The position numbers and the translations under genes are program-made. The notes beneath the pieces were generated by a model, which worked only from the letters and a program-made list of their open reading frames with translations, did no database searches and had not been told where the DNA came from. Below, piece after piece: positions 45,214-56,759 of a stretch of 64,000 nucleotides of DNA; position 1 is the first letter of the stretch, and every line of letters starts with the position of its first letter. Origin of the DNA: Monosiga brevicollis MX1 (lineage: Eukaryota > Opisthokonta > Choanoflagellata > Craspedida > Salpingoecidae). The DNA lies in the NCBI RefSeq assembly GCF_000002865.3, contig NW_001865039.1, positions 1,020,504 through 1,084,503 on the forward strand. The letters run 5' to 3'.

Positions 45214-45995
45214 TCATCGGTTCAGCGTTTGCATGGCCTTTTCCAGCTCGCGCTCGAACAAGTCACTCCTGCAAAACCAGACAGACATCAAAGCCATGAG
45301 AAAATGAAGGCCTTTCTGAATCGGCAACGCTCAGAACACACGGCGCCAACGTCGAAGATCAGAGCCCCATCAATGAAATTGCAACTCACCCATGGAAGGG
45401 GTTGTCCAGCGTGTAAAATGGATTCTTCAGGATGTAATCCGCGTAGAGCTGGTGCAGGCGATGGAGAAAATGCCCCACGCCTTGATGCTTGAGGTCGACG
45501 ATCACCACAAACTGCATGCCTGTTTAAACATTGTGCACAGTGTCAGTGGCATTGGGCCTCTTTTGTGCGTGTGTGTGCGTGTGTGTGTGTGTGTGTGTGC
45601 GCGGTACGGGTGGAGGCCGATTGCTCAAACGCACCGCTCTGCGACTCGAATCGACACAGCCGATAGTGCGTCGTGACAACATCCGTGATGCCGTGCTGAC
45701 CGCCATTGGGTGACAACTGCAGGGCAAAAGCTGACAGTCTACCGCCCCGTGTGCACAGAGCAAACACATCAACCGTAAGGACGCGCATATCACACGAACA
45801 ATCAGTCGAGGGTGCGCAAGGGCGCAGGATGCTGGTTGCTTCATGGCTCTGGCCCCACTTGCTCATGGCGTAGGAGCGTACCCGTGAAGCAGACTGGCCA
45901 TGCGCAGCTTCTCATTGGTTTCAATGGGCTTGCCATACTCCTTGCTGTAGAGCAAAGAGCCTGCCTTGTTCACGATATAGATGCTGTAGATCATG
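45214..45995 (-). CDS. TRAPPC4: TRAPPC4/Sybindin-like TRAPP subunit, short form
   Basis: Core subunit of the TRAPP complexes that activate Rab1/Ypt1 in ER-Golgi traffic. Exon 1 from ATG 45995: MIYSIYIVNKAGSLLYSKEY, GKPIETNEKLRMASLLHG, donor GTACGC. Exon 2 (acceptor GGTAG) gives LSAFALQLSPNGGQHGITDV and HYRLCRFESQS. Exon 3: GMQFVVIVDLKHQGVGHFLH, LYADYILKNPFYTLDNPF. The last exon: SDLFERELEKAMQTLNR and a stop at 45214-45216. VNKAG, NEKL-LAS-H, QLSP and KNPFYxL fit TRAPPC4 better than TRAPPC1. Length is only about 133 residues against 219 in human: the PDZ-like insert between the first strand and the NEKL motif is missing. Intron 2 contains a (GT)n tract (about 45566-45599). Confidence 0.88.
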
Positions 45996-46382
45996 GCGCT
46001 CGTTGCGGTGGCGGCCAACGCTGACCGGGCAAAGGAGGGTGCTGCAAGGTCATCAACTCCAAGACTACGCCTCTACCATGCACATGATACTTCCCCTCTA
46101 CCCCATCCAGTGCTTCAAGAACCGCAGCTCCTGGTACTGCCGCGTCCCGCCGCCCCAGATACAGACGAATCGAGCGTGTTAAAAGCAGCTCTGGGCTTGT
46201 AACTCACATTCAAGTCAGAGAGAGAGAGAGGTATTCAGCGGTGCCAGAGCCAGAGAATTTTGATGACATTTTGAAAGCGAAGCTTTCTTCGTTTGGGAGC
46301 GAGCGCGCTCTCTCTCTCTCTCTCACACACACACATTTTGTGACTTGAAGTGTCGTTCAGTGTCAAGATCCCAGCCGGTACC
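45996..46382. promoter_or_regulatory. Divergent TRAPPC4/SDR promoter region
   Basis: 387 bp between divergent starts. It holds a GA patch (46218-46230) and a CT tract (46309-46324) followed by CA units. Promoter role inferred. Confidence 0.4.
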
Positions 46383-47746
46383 ATGCAGCGCTTTGCAGAT
46401 CAAGTCGCCATCATCACGGGTGGCGCTGACGGCCTTGGCCGGAGCATTGCGGCACGGCTGTCAAATGAGGGTGCTGCCGTGGCCATCTTTGATTTTAATG
46501 AAGTCAAGATGGCTGAAGTCAAGGCGGAGCTAGAGGCAGCTGGCCGCCGAGTGGCGACTTTAAAGGTCGACATCTCCGACGAGGATGCTGTGCGCCAGGC
46601 CATCGAGCAGGTTGTCGAGCAATTTGGTCGCCTTGATATCACCATCAACTGTGCCGGCATCGTTGGTAAGTCAATACCCGCCCCAGCTGTCGAAAGCCTC
46701 ATCCCGCGAGCCCACGTCCCGCTACCGCCCACTGATTCGGGTGGCAAATCTCCGGAGCCATCAAGTCTCAGGGGCAGGAAGCACACCAGAGAGGGCTCAG
46801 AGTGCACTTGATCCATTCTGTGACGTTCACTCACGCACCCACTGGTTCTCTGCCATACCTTTGCGAATAGGCCCCACTGGCAAGAAACTCCAGGACATTG
46901 AGGGGGCTGACTTTGACAAGGTGATCGCCATCAACCTGCGTGGCAGCTTCAACATGACCAAGTATAGTCTCCCCCATATGCTCAAGAACAACTACGGCCG
47001 CATTTTGCTCATCGCCTCCATTGCGGGCAAGGAAGGCAATGCTGTACGTCTCTCAACCAGGCCGCTGATCTAAGCCGATCCCGCCCCTCGCACTGGCAGC
47101 TGCCACCCAAGCCACCTGCTCATCATTGGTTGCTGTCAACTCTGATTTCAATCCTGTTTGCATTTGGTTCGGCCAGGGCATGTGCGCCTATTCGACCAGC
47201 AAGGCCGGTGTCATTGGCCTCACCAAATCCGTGGGCAAGGAATATGCAGAGACTGGCATCACTGTCAATGCGCTCGCCCCTGCCGTCATCCGCACCGGTA
47301 CATGACACCGCGCAGCCCTCGCGCATGTTCCTCTGATCGCTGATAGAACTTGTTGTTTTAATTTTCTCGTCATCGCTTCCCTTTTTATTTTCAATTTCCT
47401 GTGTGAACTCGCTGCTTAACGAGCATCTCACAAAGCCAATCATTCATCGCATGGCCGCCCTGTGACATCACGCAGCCATGGTCGAAGGCATGCCCGCCGA
47501 GCAGGTCAAGTACATGACGGACAAGATTCCGATGAAGCGGTCAGTTGCCTTGGAGCGTTGCTGATGCACTGAGTTGGCTCCTTCTCTGTTTCATGCGCTC
47601 ACTTTTTTTTTCTCTTGCCGTGGCAAATACCCAGCTGCGGTGCGCTCGATGAAGTGGCTTCCACTGCAGCTTTCATCGTTAGCAAGGAAGCATCCTTCAA
47701 CACTGGCTTTTGCTTTGATCTGACGGGTGGTCGTGCCGTCTACTAA
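46383..47746 (+). CDS. Short-chain dehydrogenase/reductase (SDR)
   Basis: NAD(P)-dependent oxidoreductase of the classical SDR family, resembling 3-oxoacyl-ACP reductase (FabG); substrate unknown. Five or six exons: [20 protein letters not shown] (Rossmann glycine motif) to [12 protein letters not shown] (46383-46665); [20 protein letters not shown] with NLRGSF and [16 protein letters not shown] (46871-47043); [20 protein letters not shown] and [12 protein letters not shown] (47177-47297); [20 protein letters not shown] (from 47476); [20 protein letters not shown] to [14 protein letters not shown] (47635-47746). The Ser (LLIAS) and YxxxK (YSTSK) catalytic residues are present. The cofactor loop TGGADGLG fits TGxxxGxG. 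No clear targeting peptide. Confidence 0.93.
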
Positions 47747-48154
47747 GTAGTTGTCAACGCGTCTCCTTTGCTGTTCCTCATGCTGGCATTCCATGAATGC
47801 CAACCAGCTGAGCGTTGCCTTCAAACCGATCACCCTCAAGTTGCTTGCATGTGCCTCTGAGACGGACTCTTCACCTTCTCCCAACACAAAGAAGGCGCGC
47901 GGTACAAATTGCTGAAGCGGTGAAAGCACAGATCAAGTTGCGGATATAAATTTGACACATACGCACACACACACACACAAAGGGAAATATCCAAGCAAAA
48001 TGGATTAGCAGTGACGACTTGTACTTAAAGACACTTGAGAAGGGATCATCACGTCAATCCTGCACGCAAGGTCGTACATCGGTGCTCTCGGACGCGAAGC
48101 ATTCCCTAGCCAGTCATGTCACAGCACAATGCTCGGCTCCTTCTGCATTACTGT
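47747..48154. other. Convergent SDR/lectin-protein spacer
   Basis: 408 bp with a short (CA)n (about 47964-47980). Probable 3' UTRs; no gene seen. Confidence 0.5.
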
Positions 48155-50760
48155 CTAGATGCTGACATCGGTTGGTGTGACCTCAAGGCGGCGGTAAGAA
48201 TCAATCAGCAGATTCGTGGAAACGCCCGGGCCCTCAAGGCGGTCCAGCAGACGGCAGCGCCCGTTGGCAGACGCGTCATAATAATAGGCAAAGCTGCCCA
48301 GAGAGGAATACAATAAACATCAAGAGACGTGTATGAGACTTTGCAGAACGTGGCGAGAAGCTTGGTGTCAACTCCATGCGCACGAGACGGGAGAAAAAAA
48401 ATTGCAAGAGACGATCATGCTTACCCCATGCACTTGTTGTACTTGTCGCACTGCACGCCACACTCTTCAGGGCTGCCAGGATACAGAGTGATGAACGTGT
48501 CGGCGTACACGTTGGGGTAACGGAGGCCCGGGTTGCCATTGCGAGCACCCGCGTAGTCTTGCACATACTGTAGAGTCATGGACAGCAAGTGTGAGAAAAT
48601 TTAGGACACAAGCTTAAAGAAACAAAGAAAACCAGCACAAGGACCTACCACATGTGTAATGGTCGTGGTCGTGGTTGTAGATGTGGAGGTGGTTGAGGTG
48701 GTCGAGGTGGTGGTCGTGGTAGTTGTGGAAGTGGTGGTAGTTGTGGACGTTGTCGTGGATGTTGTGGTGGTACTGGTGGTAGTTGTGGAAGTAGTGGTAG
48801 TTGAGGTCGTTGTCGTGGATGTTGTAGTGGTTGAGGTGGTTGAGGTGGTGGTGGTTGAGGTCGTTGTCGTGGTGGAAGTCGTAGAGGTGGTGGTGGGAGG
48901 TAGTGGTTGTCGAGGTTGTCGAGGTGGTGGTAGTGGTTGTCGTGTAGGGGAGGAGGTCGCCCTTGAGGTAGAGGAAGCCGAACACAGAGTCCGAGCCCGA
49001 ACCCTCGTTCTCGGCAACGTACATGCATGACTGGGTATCAATCGCCACGTACACGGCCACACACTCATCAAGCAGGTCACAGCCCAGGAAGCACTGTTCA
49101 CGATCAAGGTACGAGGTCACGGAAATCACAGAGCTGCTGCTGATGGCAATTGTGCTCTGCTTCTCATCCGTGGGCTCATAGGCATAGCGGACGGCTAGCG
49201 GGTACAATACGGAGTGGATTGTGAGCAAAAGGCACACGCCTAAGCCAAGGGCTGTGTTGTTCGTACGGACTATAGCTTACCGGCAGCAGCAGCGCAAACG
49301 TAGGGGCGGCGATCTTGGCACCGAGTGGCGGTCAACACCCCATCGCTGATGTAGGTACAGGCTTCAGCAAGGGAAAAGCCCGGGGTAGCAGACCAGGGCA
49401 CATCCGAAGCTAGCTCACCGCCTGTCCAGCGGCGGGCTTGGGCCAAAGGATCGACAAAGAGACCAACAAAGGGCTCCTTGTTGACACCAGAGGTGGCAGC
49501 AATGACCTCGCTCACCTCCTCAAGCTCCTGAGCTGTGCTTGGCGTGGCGAGGGTGGCCTCCATCGAAAAGCCCACAGCCGAGTAGGTCATGTCCATGCAG
49601 GCAAAGTCAGCATGGTAGGCCGTGGCTTCGAGCACAGTCTCGACCTGAGCCGGCGTGGTGGTAACAAGAGGTAGAACATGTCAGAGGAGGCAAGGACGCG
49701 GCAGGTTTCGCCAGCATACGAGTCGGGTAGAGAGGCAATCGAACCTTGTAGCAAGTGGTGCGCTTCAGAGTCCAGCCGGGCTCGCAATACAGACGCTCAT
49801 CCATCTGTTGAACAGGGAAGAGTATTGACCCATGTATGAGCAAGCAATGTCGACAAAACTTAAAAGACAGATCCAATCCTTACCGTGCGGTACACATCAA
49901 CAGCCGTTTGAGGAATGGCTACAATGGCAATGGTTTGATACAAACGAGACAGGTTGATGAGATGAGTAAGGGTGGGGCCTTGGCAAGACCTGTTCTGAGG
50001 GACTGGAGGGTTCGGTTCAGGCTCACTGACGTGTGGTAGTGGTGGTGGTGGTCGAGGTGGTCGAGGTGGTGGTCGTGCTGGTGGTGGTAGTGGTCGTTGA
50101 TGTGGTGGACGTGGTGGTCGTGCTGGTGGTGGTAGTGGTGGAGGTAGTGGGGCGGGGTTCCAGGAACAAGTAGCCGTCAAACTGGTCGCTGTTGTCGTTG
50201 ACAAAGGTCACGCGGAACGTGTAGTTGCCGCTGTCCAAATCGCCAAGACCCGTGAAAGTTTCCGTATCATACGCAGAGATAACAATATCAAAGGGCGTAT
50301 ACACCAGGTTGCCCATCGAGTCTGAGCTGGTGATGGCGACCGACACGTTCTCCTGGTTGACAAAGATCAACGTGTCCTCTGCATTCATCGCAACAAATTC
50401 AGCGGGAAGAGGGTGTTGGCGCAGTGAGCTGATCGTGTGGTTTGGGTTTTATCTCTTTTCCTTGCTGTAGCCCTCATCTCTCCTTTCTAAAGCTAGGGCT
50501 ACAAGTCCATTTCGGGTGTGCTCGGCTGATACATAAAAGCCACGAACAGCAGCCTCTCAGGGCGCTGCCAGACGCAAGCAACATGGAAGCACAAACACGA
50601 TACAGTACACATTGCTCGAGCCACGTCCGACCAACCCACCGTAGGTCACAGAGCCGATCATCACCGTGGACTGATCGGTAGCATTGAGGTAGACGGTGTA
50701 ATCAATAGCATGCGCGGCAACCGCCAGCAGCAGCACCAAAAGCAAACGGCAGCCCATCAT
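48155..50760 (-). CDS. Secreted Thr-rich C-type-lectin/PAN-domain protein
   Basis: Start at 50760 (second Met at 50757); signal peptide GCRLLLVLLLAVAAHA. Order of parts: a beta-rich N domain (IDYTVYLNATDQSTVMIG to SGNYTFRVTFVND, ending about 50165); a first Thr/Ser linker (50040-50160); a C-type-lectin-like domain (LYCEPGWTLKRTTCYKV near 49790; GLFVDPLAQARRWTGGE; EACTYISD; TRCQDRRPYVCAAA near 49290). Then a PAN/apple-like domain (LDREQCFLGCDLLDECVAVY, SCMYVAE, about 48960-49150), a second long Thr linker (48670-48940), and a C-terminal PAN-like domain (GSPEECGVQCDKYNKCMG; YYYDASANGRCRLLDR) ending in TDVSI. The lectin domain lacks the EPN/QPD and WND calcium-sugar motifs, so a protein ligand is as likely as a sugar. 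No membrane span or GPI signal is seen, so it is probably secreted. Exon borders are approximate. Confidence 0.82.
48670..48940. repeat. Coding Thr/Ser repeat (GTNGTN-type)
   Basis: Imperfect trinucleotide-type repeat (GTGGTGGTAGTTGTGGA units) encoding a mucin-like Thr/Ser linker on the minus strand. A shorter relative is at 50036-50150 in the same gene. Confidence 0.85.
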
Positions 50761-51238
50761 GTCGGATGGTCAAGACGCCAACCGTCGACGAATAAAAGGC
50801 ACAACGACAAAATACTACCAAACCCCCGAACAATTCAAAAACCCCTTAAAACCCCTTTACAGTGTTCTCTCTCTCTCTAAGGTGCAGCATTCCAAAAACG
50901 TCAGCACTCGCTCGCGTGGGGAAGCCAAAGTGCACGAGCCGTTGGCCATTACCATTGGAGAATACAATGATCTTACAACTGACTGTACAAAGAGAGAAAT
51001 AATTCTAAGTTAGCGAAGAAGCTGTAGGAGTGAGTGTTTCTCAACCATCATGTGAAACCAGTAGAGATTTCTTTTGTTTGCCACTGAAACGTGTGTGAAA
51101 AGCTGAAAATCGTTTCGGATACAATGTGCCTCACTGGAAAATATTGTATTAGTTTTGCCACAATTTTTCTGGTTATTTTGATTGTCAAAAATCTTACCTC
51201 TGCCTTGGAACGGTCAACACCCGGCAACACGAGCAAAA
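50761..51238. promoter_or_regulatory. Divergent lectin-protein/AIMP2 upstream region
   Basis: 478 bp between divergent start codons, relatively AT-rich. It contains TCTCTCTCTCTAA at about 50868-50880. No other element recognised. Confidence 0.4.
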
Positions 51239-52653
51239 ATGGCAGCCTCTCTGAACCGCGTCTATGCCGTCGACCCGCTCTTCCAGCTCCAGGATGGCGA
51301 TGTTCGCATCGCCTCCAACATGTACACCATGGATCCTCTGATCTTGACCGAAGTCGCCGTAAGTCTCTCCCCCTTGATCTGGTGCTCGCGAGCTTGGCGC
51401 TGACATTCTTCTGCCTGACAACTTTGACCACTCACCGCCGCGACTTGGAACGTTGGCTCGTTTGCGACCCAATAGGCTCCCGGCGCGGCCAGCGGCTCGC
51501 GCGAGCAGATCCTTGAGCGACGCCAGCTCAACATTCTTAGCCAGCTGCACCAGCTTGAGCAGAAGCTGGACAAGCTGCTCGGCGGCGGTGCCGCCGGCCC
51601 CAAGCAGGTACAATGGCGATCAACGACCACGTGCATACACGGGCAACCCCCTGACCGACGCTGATGCTGATGTATTAGGGCAAGCATGGCGAGATTTTGC
51701 CCGGCAGTGATGCTGCCAACCCCAAGCCTGCGGCCGTTGACGTTGCACTGAGCATGAACCCCAAGTCACCGGCCAAGGTTGCGCTGACCGTCGCCGCCTG
51801 GCTGCAGCAGCGGGAGCACAAGACGTGCGACGTGCGCCAATTCTGGCACTCGACCCTCTCCGACCAGCCCGCCCACTTTCGCGAGCACGCCACTCTTCCT
51901 GCGGTATGTTAACACGGCCAAGGCGGGTCGGGCCAAGGCGGGCCGGGCCAAGGAAAATCGACGTTCTGACAAGCCATTTGCAAGAACGAAACAGCTCACC
52001 AGATCTTTGCCGCCAACACTTTTCTTGGGTGTAACCCTCTGTGGGTCGATGTGATGGTAGGCCAAGCTGCCTTGTGACCTTCGCCTCAACATCATTTACA
52101 AGGATGAAGCCGAGGCCGTCCTGCGCGCGTCGCCAGCTTCAGATGCCGCCATGAAGGGTGACCTCAACGCCGCCCGTTACCTTTGCCGTTCTTTCGGGTG
52201 AGGCTTTTCGAGTGTGACCTTTAGAGCGCTTTCGAGTGGACTATGAGCAGACCCGGGCATGACCTTGTGCATATCGATTACCATGCCCTCCGTCTCATTC
52301 TTTTGCGAACATATGCCCCCACCCCGCCCTTTTTTTTTTTTTTCAGCTCGGCCCTTTACCCCAACAACCCCATGTTGGCACTGCAGGTGGACGAGTGCCT
52401 TGACTACGTAAACGACTTGGCCACTGGCACCTCGAAGGAGGCCAAGCCTGCTCTCAAGGCTTTGAACGAGAAGCTCGGCAAGTCGGCCCATCTTGTTGGC
52501 ACCAGCATGACCCTGGCTGACATTGGCCTCTTCTTTGCTGCCCAGTCGACCAAGGCCTCCAGCCTCCCCTCAAACATCAAGAAGTTTGTCAAGGAACACG
52601 AGGCTGACTCCCTCTTTGTGTTTGCCAATGACGTCCTCGCTTGCCTTGCTTAA
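51239..52653 (+). CDS. AIMP2: AIMP2/p38 scaffold of the multi-tRNA-synthetase complex
   Basis: Scaffold protein of the cytosolic aminoacyl-tRNA synthetase complex. ATG at 51239: MAASLNRVYAVDPLFQLQDG. Exon 2 carries a leucine-zipper-like helix, EQILERRQLNILSQLHQLEQ with KLDKLLGG, matching human [20 protein letters not shown]. Exon 3: ALSMNPKSPAKVALTVAAWL, like human INANPASPPLSLLVLHRLL. Exon 4: LRLNIIYKDEAEAVLRASPA, then GDLNAARYLCRSF (human EGEGNIARFLFSLF). The last exon is a GST-C-like fold: LDYVNDLATGTSKEAKPALK, LGKSAHLVGTSMTLADIGLF, FVFANDVLACLA. About 300 residues, near the 320 of human. The acceptor of exon 4 (about 52052) is uncertain. A T run (52328-52343) marks the end of the last intron. 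Confidence 0.85.
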
Positions 52654-52984
52654 AAAGGCCGCACTTCGCTCCAAGCGCTGTCAGAGAACACCCATTCAAT
52701 TGACATCAACTGACCTTCCACAAGATGTCAGATAAAATAGACGCATTCATGCATGCAATTTGCTGTTCTTTGCTAGGGCAAATCTTCCAAACAAGAGCAG
52801 CAGAGCAAAAATAATTGCCGACAACCTGCTGGCCATGGGCTAGAGTGGGTGAGCATCGCAGGCCTGGCGGAAAGTCGGCAACCCTTGATGACCTCCCCAA
52901 GGCCAGGTCCAGCTGATTTGATGCGACATTGCAGTGCAGCACTGGCCTCGGTCGAGAGTCCATTGCGCCAGCTGGCCGTGGATC
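52654..52984. other. AIMP2-glycosyltransferase spacer
   Basis: 331 bp between two plus-strand genes. Nothing recognised beyond likely 3' UTR and promoter. Confidence 0.4.
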
Positions 52985-55900
52985 ATGACTTGGCGAGCCC
53001 CACCGCGGATACTTCGGGCACTGGCCCTGGTCCTGCTCACGGCTGCCACCACCCTCCTCTTGCTTCAGTCGCACAGGGGCATTGCTCCTGTACAGGTATC
53101 TGAAGGTGCATTGTGGTCGGCTACCGGCGTGCGTGCGAGTGCCACGGCTCGCGGCGGGATTCCCCGACAGGTTCAGCACGCACAGGCCACCCCCCGAGTC
53201 TGCTTGCTCGGCAATGCCGAAAGCGTAGCCACCGCTGAGCGGTCGCATCGCATGTGGGGCCAGGCGTTTCCCTCATACTGGTACATATGGAATCAGGTCG
53301 TGCCCAGCACGTCACCAAGCCAGCTGAACACACACCCCGCACAACTCCATGTGGTGGCGTCAAGTTTGAAGGCCCGGGCCCTGACTTTTGCCGATGGCAT
53401 CCAGCTCAATTATCAAGCTGCAAAGGAGCACGACGATTGTGACTACTATTTTGTGCATGATGATGACCTTGAATTCACGGTTGCCGTACGTTGCATGCCT
53501 CGTTCTCTTCCTCGGTTCTCTGCTTTGACTTGCATGGAAGGCTCATTGCATCATGTGCTTCCCCCCCATCTCTGGCACGTTGCTGCTGTGTATTACAGGC
53601 GGGCTTTTCGCAGACCAAGCAGCCTATACATGCGGTTCTGCTACAGTGGCTTCAACGCTGGCAGCCGCTCGTGGCTGGCTTTCCTTGGGACGTGGGCCGT
53701 GCCCGCTATTCAGAACTATCCGCCATTGCTCATGCGCGGGCATCCACCGATGGTTCTGCTTCGCCCCTGGTTCTATTTGACAATGGTATGGTGCTTTACC
53801 ACACCAGCGTTGCGGACTTCTTCATCCCCTTTGCCCCCGCAGGTGAGGGCGGGTTTGTGGGCAAGTGGACGCTGGGCGCCCAGTTTTTACACCTCTTTGT
53901 GCCCTGGTGGCTACGGGAGCGGGCTGCAACTTGCGAGCAATTGCGCTACCGCAATCTCATCAACCTCGACAACCTCAATCGCACCGAACGCGCACGCGGG
54001 CGCAAGGAGACAGACACCCTTGTATTCTACGGCGCAGTTCGCCACCCCTACGAATATAAGCTGAACGAAAAGTATCGCAACTTCTTGAAGAGTGGTCTGC
54101 GCGACAGTGCGCTGCGCTTTGGTCCAGAGACGCGGGTTGCCGACGTCACTTGGCGTCCAGCGTCAGGCACCCCCTCAAATGCTTCCGCCACAACGTCCCA
54201 GCTGATTCAACGTCTGGTACAGCTCTACCACTGGAGGCACCCGGCGCTGTCCAACAACGCATGGGTGCGTGCCCACGCCAATGAGCTGCAGCGTCAATCT
54301 GCACAGGCTTTGCCCAAGATGCGACTGGACTTGCATATTTTTGTTCATGAACGAGTGACGGCCTTTCAAACGCTGTGGACGAGCGTTCAGGCACTTCTGC
54401 GGCCTTCTGCTCACATGGAGATAGGCATTGTGGTGCACCACGACCCGAGCCCCAAGCCACAGATACGGGCCGAGCTCAGTAAGGCCTTGCATGCCCTTGT
54501 GCACCCTTTTGCTCCCATCAAGGTGGTAGAGCACTCACGGCCACTGGGCCTCAAGGCCAGCATTTTAAAGTTGGCAACGGCCGATGCTCGTTTTATTTGG
54601 CTTTTGGAAGATGACTTGGAGGTCTCGCCCTTGGCGCTGCGCTTTGCTGAGATTTGCATTTGGCGCTATCTGCAGAACGGGCCTTCACAGCTTCTTGGGT
54701 TGTCTCTCTACGCCCAGTTGTACAACGAAGTGACCGATTCTTACTTGCCTGGCGCTTCGAAGACAGGCTACGCGGCCACACTCACAGGGCTGCGGCGGTG
54801 GCGCATGCCACAGTCATGGGGGGGCATTTATCGCGCCGATGCTTGGAATGCCTTTACACGCTGGTTGGCGCAGCAGCCCGCATCGGCCCGCTTCCTGCTG
54901 CCCCAGTCCCTCACCAATCGCTGGCCAGAGGCCTACAGCTGGAAGAAGCCGCTGCTGTATTTCATGGCTGAGCGTGGGCTTGAGCTGTTGTATCCTGTGC
55001 TACCTCACCGCTGGAGCCTTACAACCAATACGCTGGTCGCTGGGACCAATGATCAAGTTCGTGCCCACTCGTCCAAGTGGCTGCCCAAAGTCGAGCGCTT
55101 CAAATTGTCTCTGCTGTCGTCAAATGATACCCAACAGCTGGCACCAGGGTGGCAGGAGCTAGCGACAAGTGATGGTGCTTGGACAAAAATGATAAACGGG
55201 TCTCGTGACTATGCCTGGCAGCGAGTCCTAGCGGCGTTTCCCAGCTTGTCTACGCTGGACGTGCTAGATGCGCATGGACATGTCCTCGGGACAGACGCCC
55301 AGGACGCCGCGCGGCGAGCCACCGAGCAAAAGGCTCTATCAGCTCAACAGTGTGTCAGCGTTCTCATTTATCTTCGCCACGATCAAGCTCCAGCCACCAT
55401 CGCACTGGTCAAGAAACTGTCTCAGACACCCATCGACTTGGATCTGATAGTTGTGAGCCCCGATGCAGCCGCGGCGCATGCGCTGCAAACAGCCACGACC
55501 AGGGAAAAGTGGGCCAGTCACCTGACCGTGTTGCACGATCCCGCTGTCTCGGCCATGAGCTACATGTGGTCCCGAACAGCGCGGCAGGCGGTGCGCTGCC
55601 AAGCACTATGGCTGCAAGACTCCGCCTGGCCCGTCACCACTGAGAGCTTTGTGTATGCCGTTGAAACGTTCCGAGGCCATTATTACGACCACGTTGTTGG
55701 CTTGCAGGCTGCAGCGCGCAATCACCAGGGCCAGGGCGTTGGCATGGGCTTTCTGCGGAAGAATACGGAGCATGCGTCCTGGTTTCTGCCAACCAACCTG
55801 GTCATACCGAGTGCACTCACTGGGCGAATCGCCATCCAAGGTGCAACCCCCGTCGCAGATCAATGCCGCTGGCTTGTGCTCCACGCGGAGCTGGCGAGTC

Positions 55901-56190
55901 GACAGTTTTGCCCGGTCATGATCTGGCAGTGGACTCGGCCTGAAATTCTACCCGTGGAACACGATGACGTCCAGCTTGCGGCTTGGCTGACTGGATGCAT
56001 CGAGCATCTTTGTGGGCTTGGCGTGGCGCCCAACGATCTTATGCTCTTGCGAACGAGCCAGTCGGTGCGTATGGAGGCACGGTATGGCACCACCACACGC
56101 TATATCAATCGCGAGTGGCTTAAATGTGCTCCGCGTAGTCCTGCAATTGGGGATGGCAGCAGTTTCTTGCATGATTTGGGCGTGGCCTAG
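52985..56190 (+). CDS. Type II membrane glycosyltransferase-like protein with two catalytic-type domains
   Basis: 1,030 residues in two exons (52985-53485, 53599-56190). The start is the first ATG in frame (MTWRAPPRILRALA), followed by one hydrophobic anchor (ALALVLLTAATTLLLL). This is the type II topology of Golgi glycosyltransferases. The first domain carries DDCDYYFVHDDDLEF, a DxD-type nucleotide-sugar/metal site, then DVGRARYSELSAI and FDNGMVLYHTSVADFFIPFA. The second domain, from about residue 440, starts LDLHIFVHERVTAFQTLWTS and has ARFIWLLEDDLEVSPLALRF, a second DxD-like site. Next come MPQSWGGIYRADAWNAFTRW and RWPEAYSWKKPLLYFMAERG. A third stretch (VSVLIYLRHDQAPATIALVK) may be a degenerate GT-A fold without an obvious DxD. 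Donor and acceptor sugars are unknown. Both exons look intact. Confidence 0.75.
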
Positions 56191-56759
56191 AGTCTGCACA
56201 GTCCATCGTTCTCTCCGTTAAGAATGGTTTCCTCTGCACCTCAACCAAGTCAAAAGTCACATGTCATGCATGATCATAATTAACAATAATAATATTTATG
56301 ATCTTTTTCAATTTCAAGTTCGTCTAGAGGCAGCCGAGGGCTTCTGAACCTCTGAGGGGCACTCTCAGCACATGGCACCGTTCTCTCTTTATCACAAGCT
56401 CGAAACACATATCAGCGGACAGCCTAACAAAGGCCTCCATGTGTGTGTGTGTGTGTGTGTGAGTGTGTGTGTGGAGGGGGGTTCAAGCATTGAAGCAATG
56501 TTGCGAAGGTCACCCAGCTCATGCAACATCGAGTCACAGCGCTGTTTCAGGTCTAGCCTTATAGCCTCAGCGGTGGCGCCAACAAAGTCTACACCTTGAG
56601 GGCCGGCTCAATCAACTGGACTCGGGTCCGGGCGCTGCGAGCAGGCGCACCACGCAAATCATCAGAGAGCAAAGCAGAGCAGGAAACAGAAGGGAGTAGA
56701 TGTCAAAGCAATGGCAGTGTGTTTGACGTGTGCTACCAAACACACCTTCGCGCCTGGCG
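56191..56759. other. Convergent GT/TMEM41 spacer
   Basis: 569 bp between gene ends. An AT-rich patch (56272-56310, AATAATAATATTT) and a (GT)n tract (56442-56472) are present. No gene seen. Confidence 0.5.
56442..56472. repeat. (GT)n microsatellite
   Basis: GT run with one GA interruption in the convergent GT/TMEM41 spacer. Confidence 0.9.
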
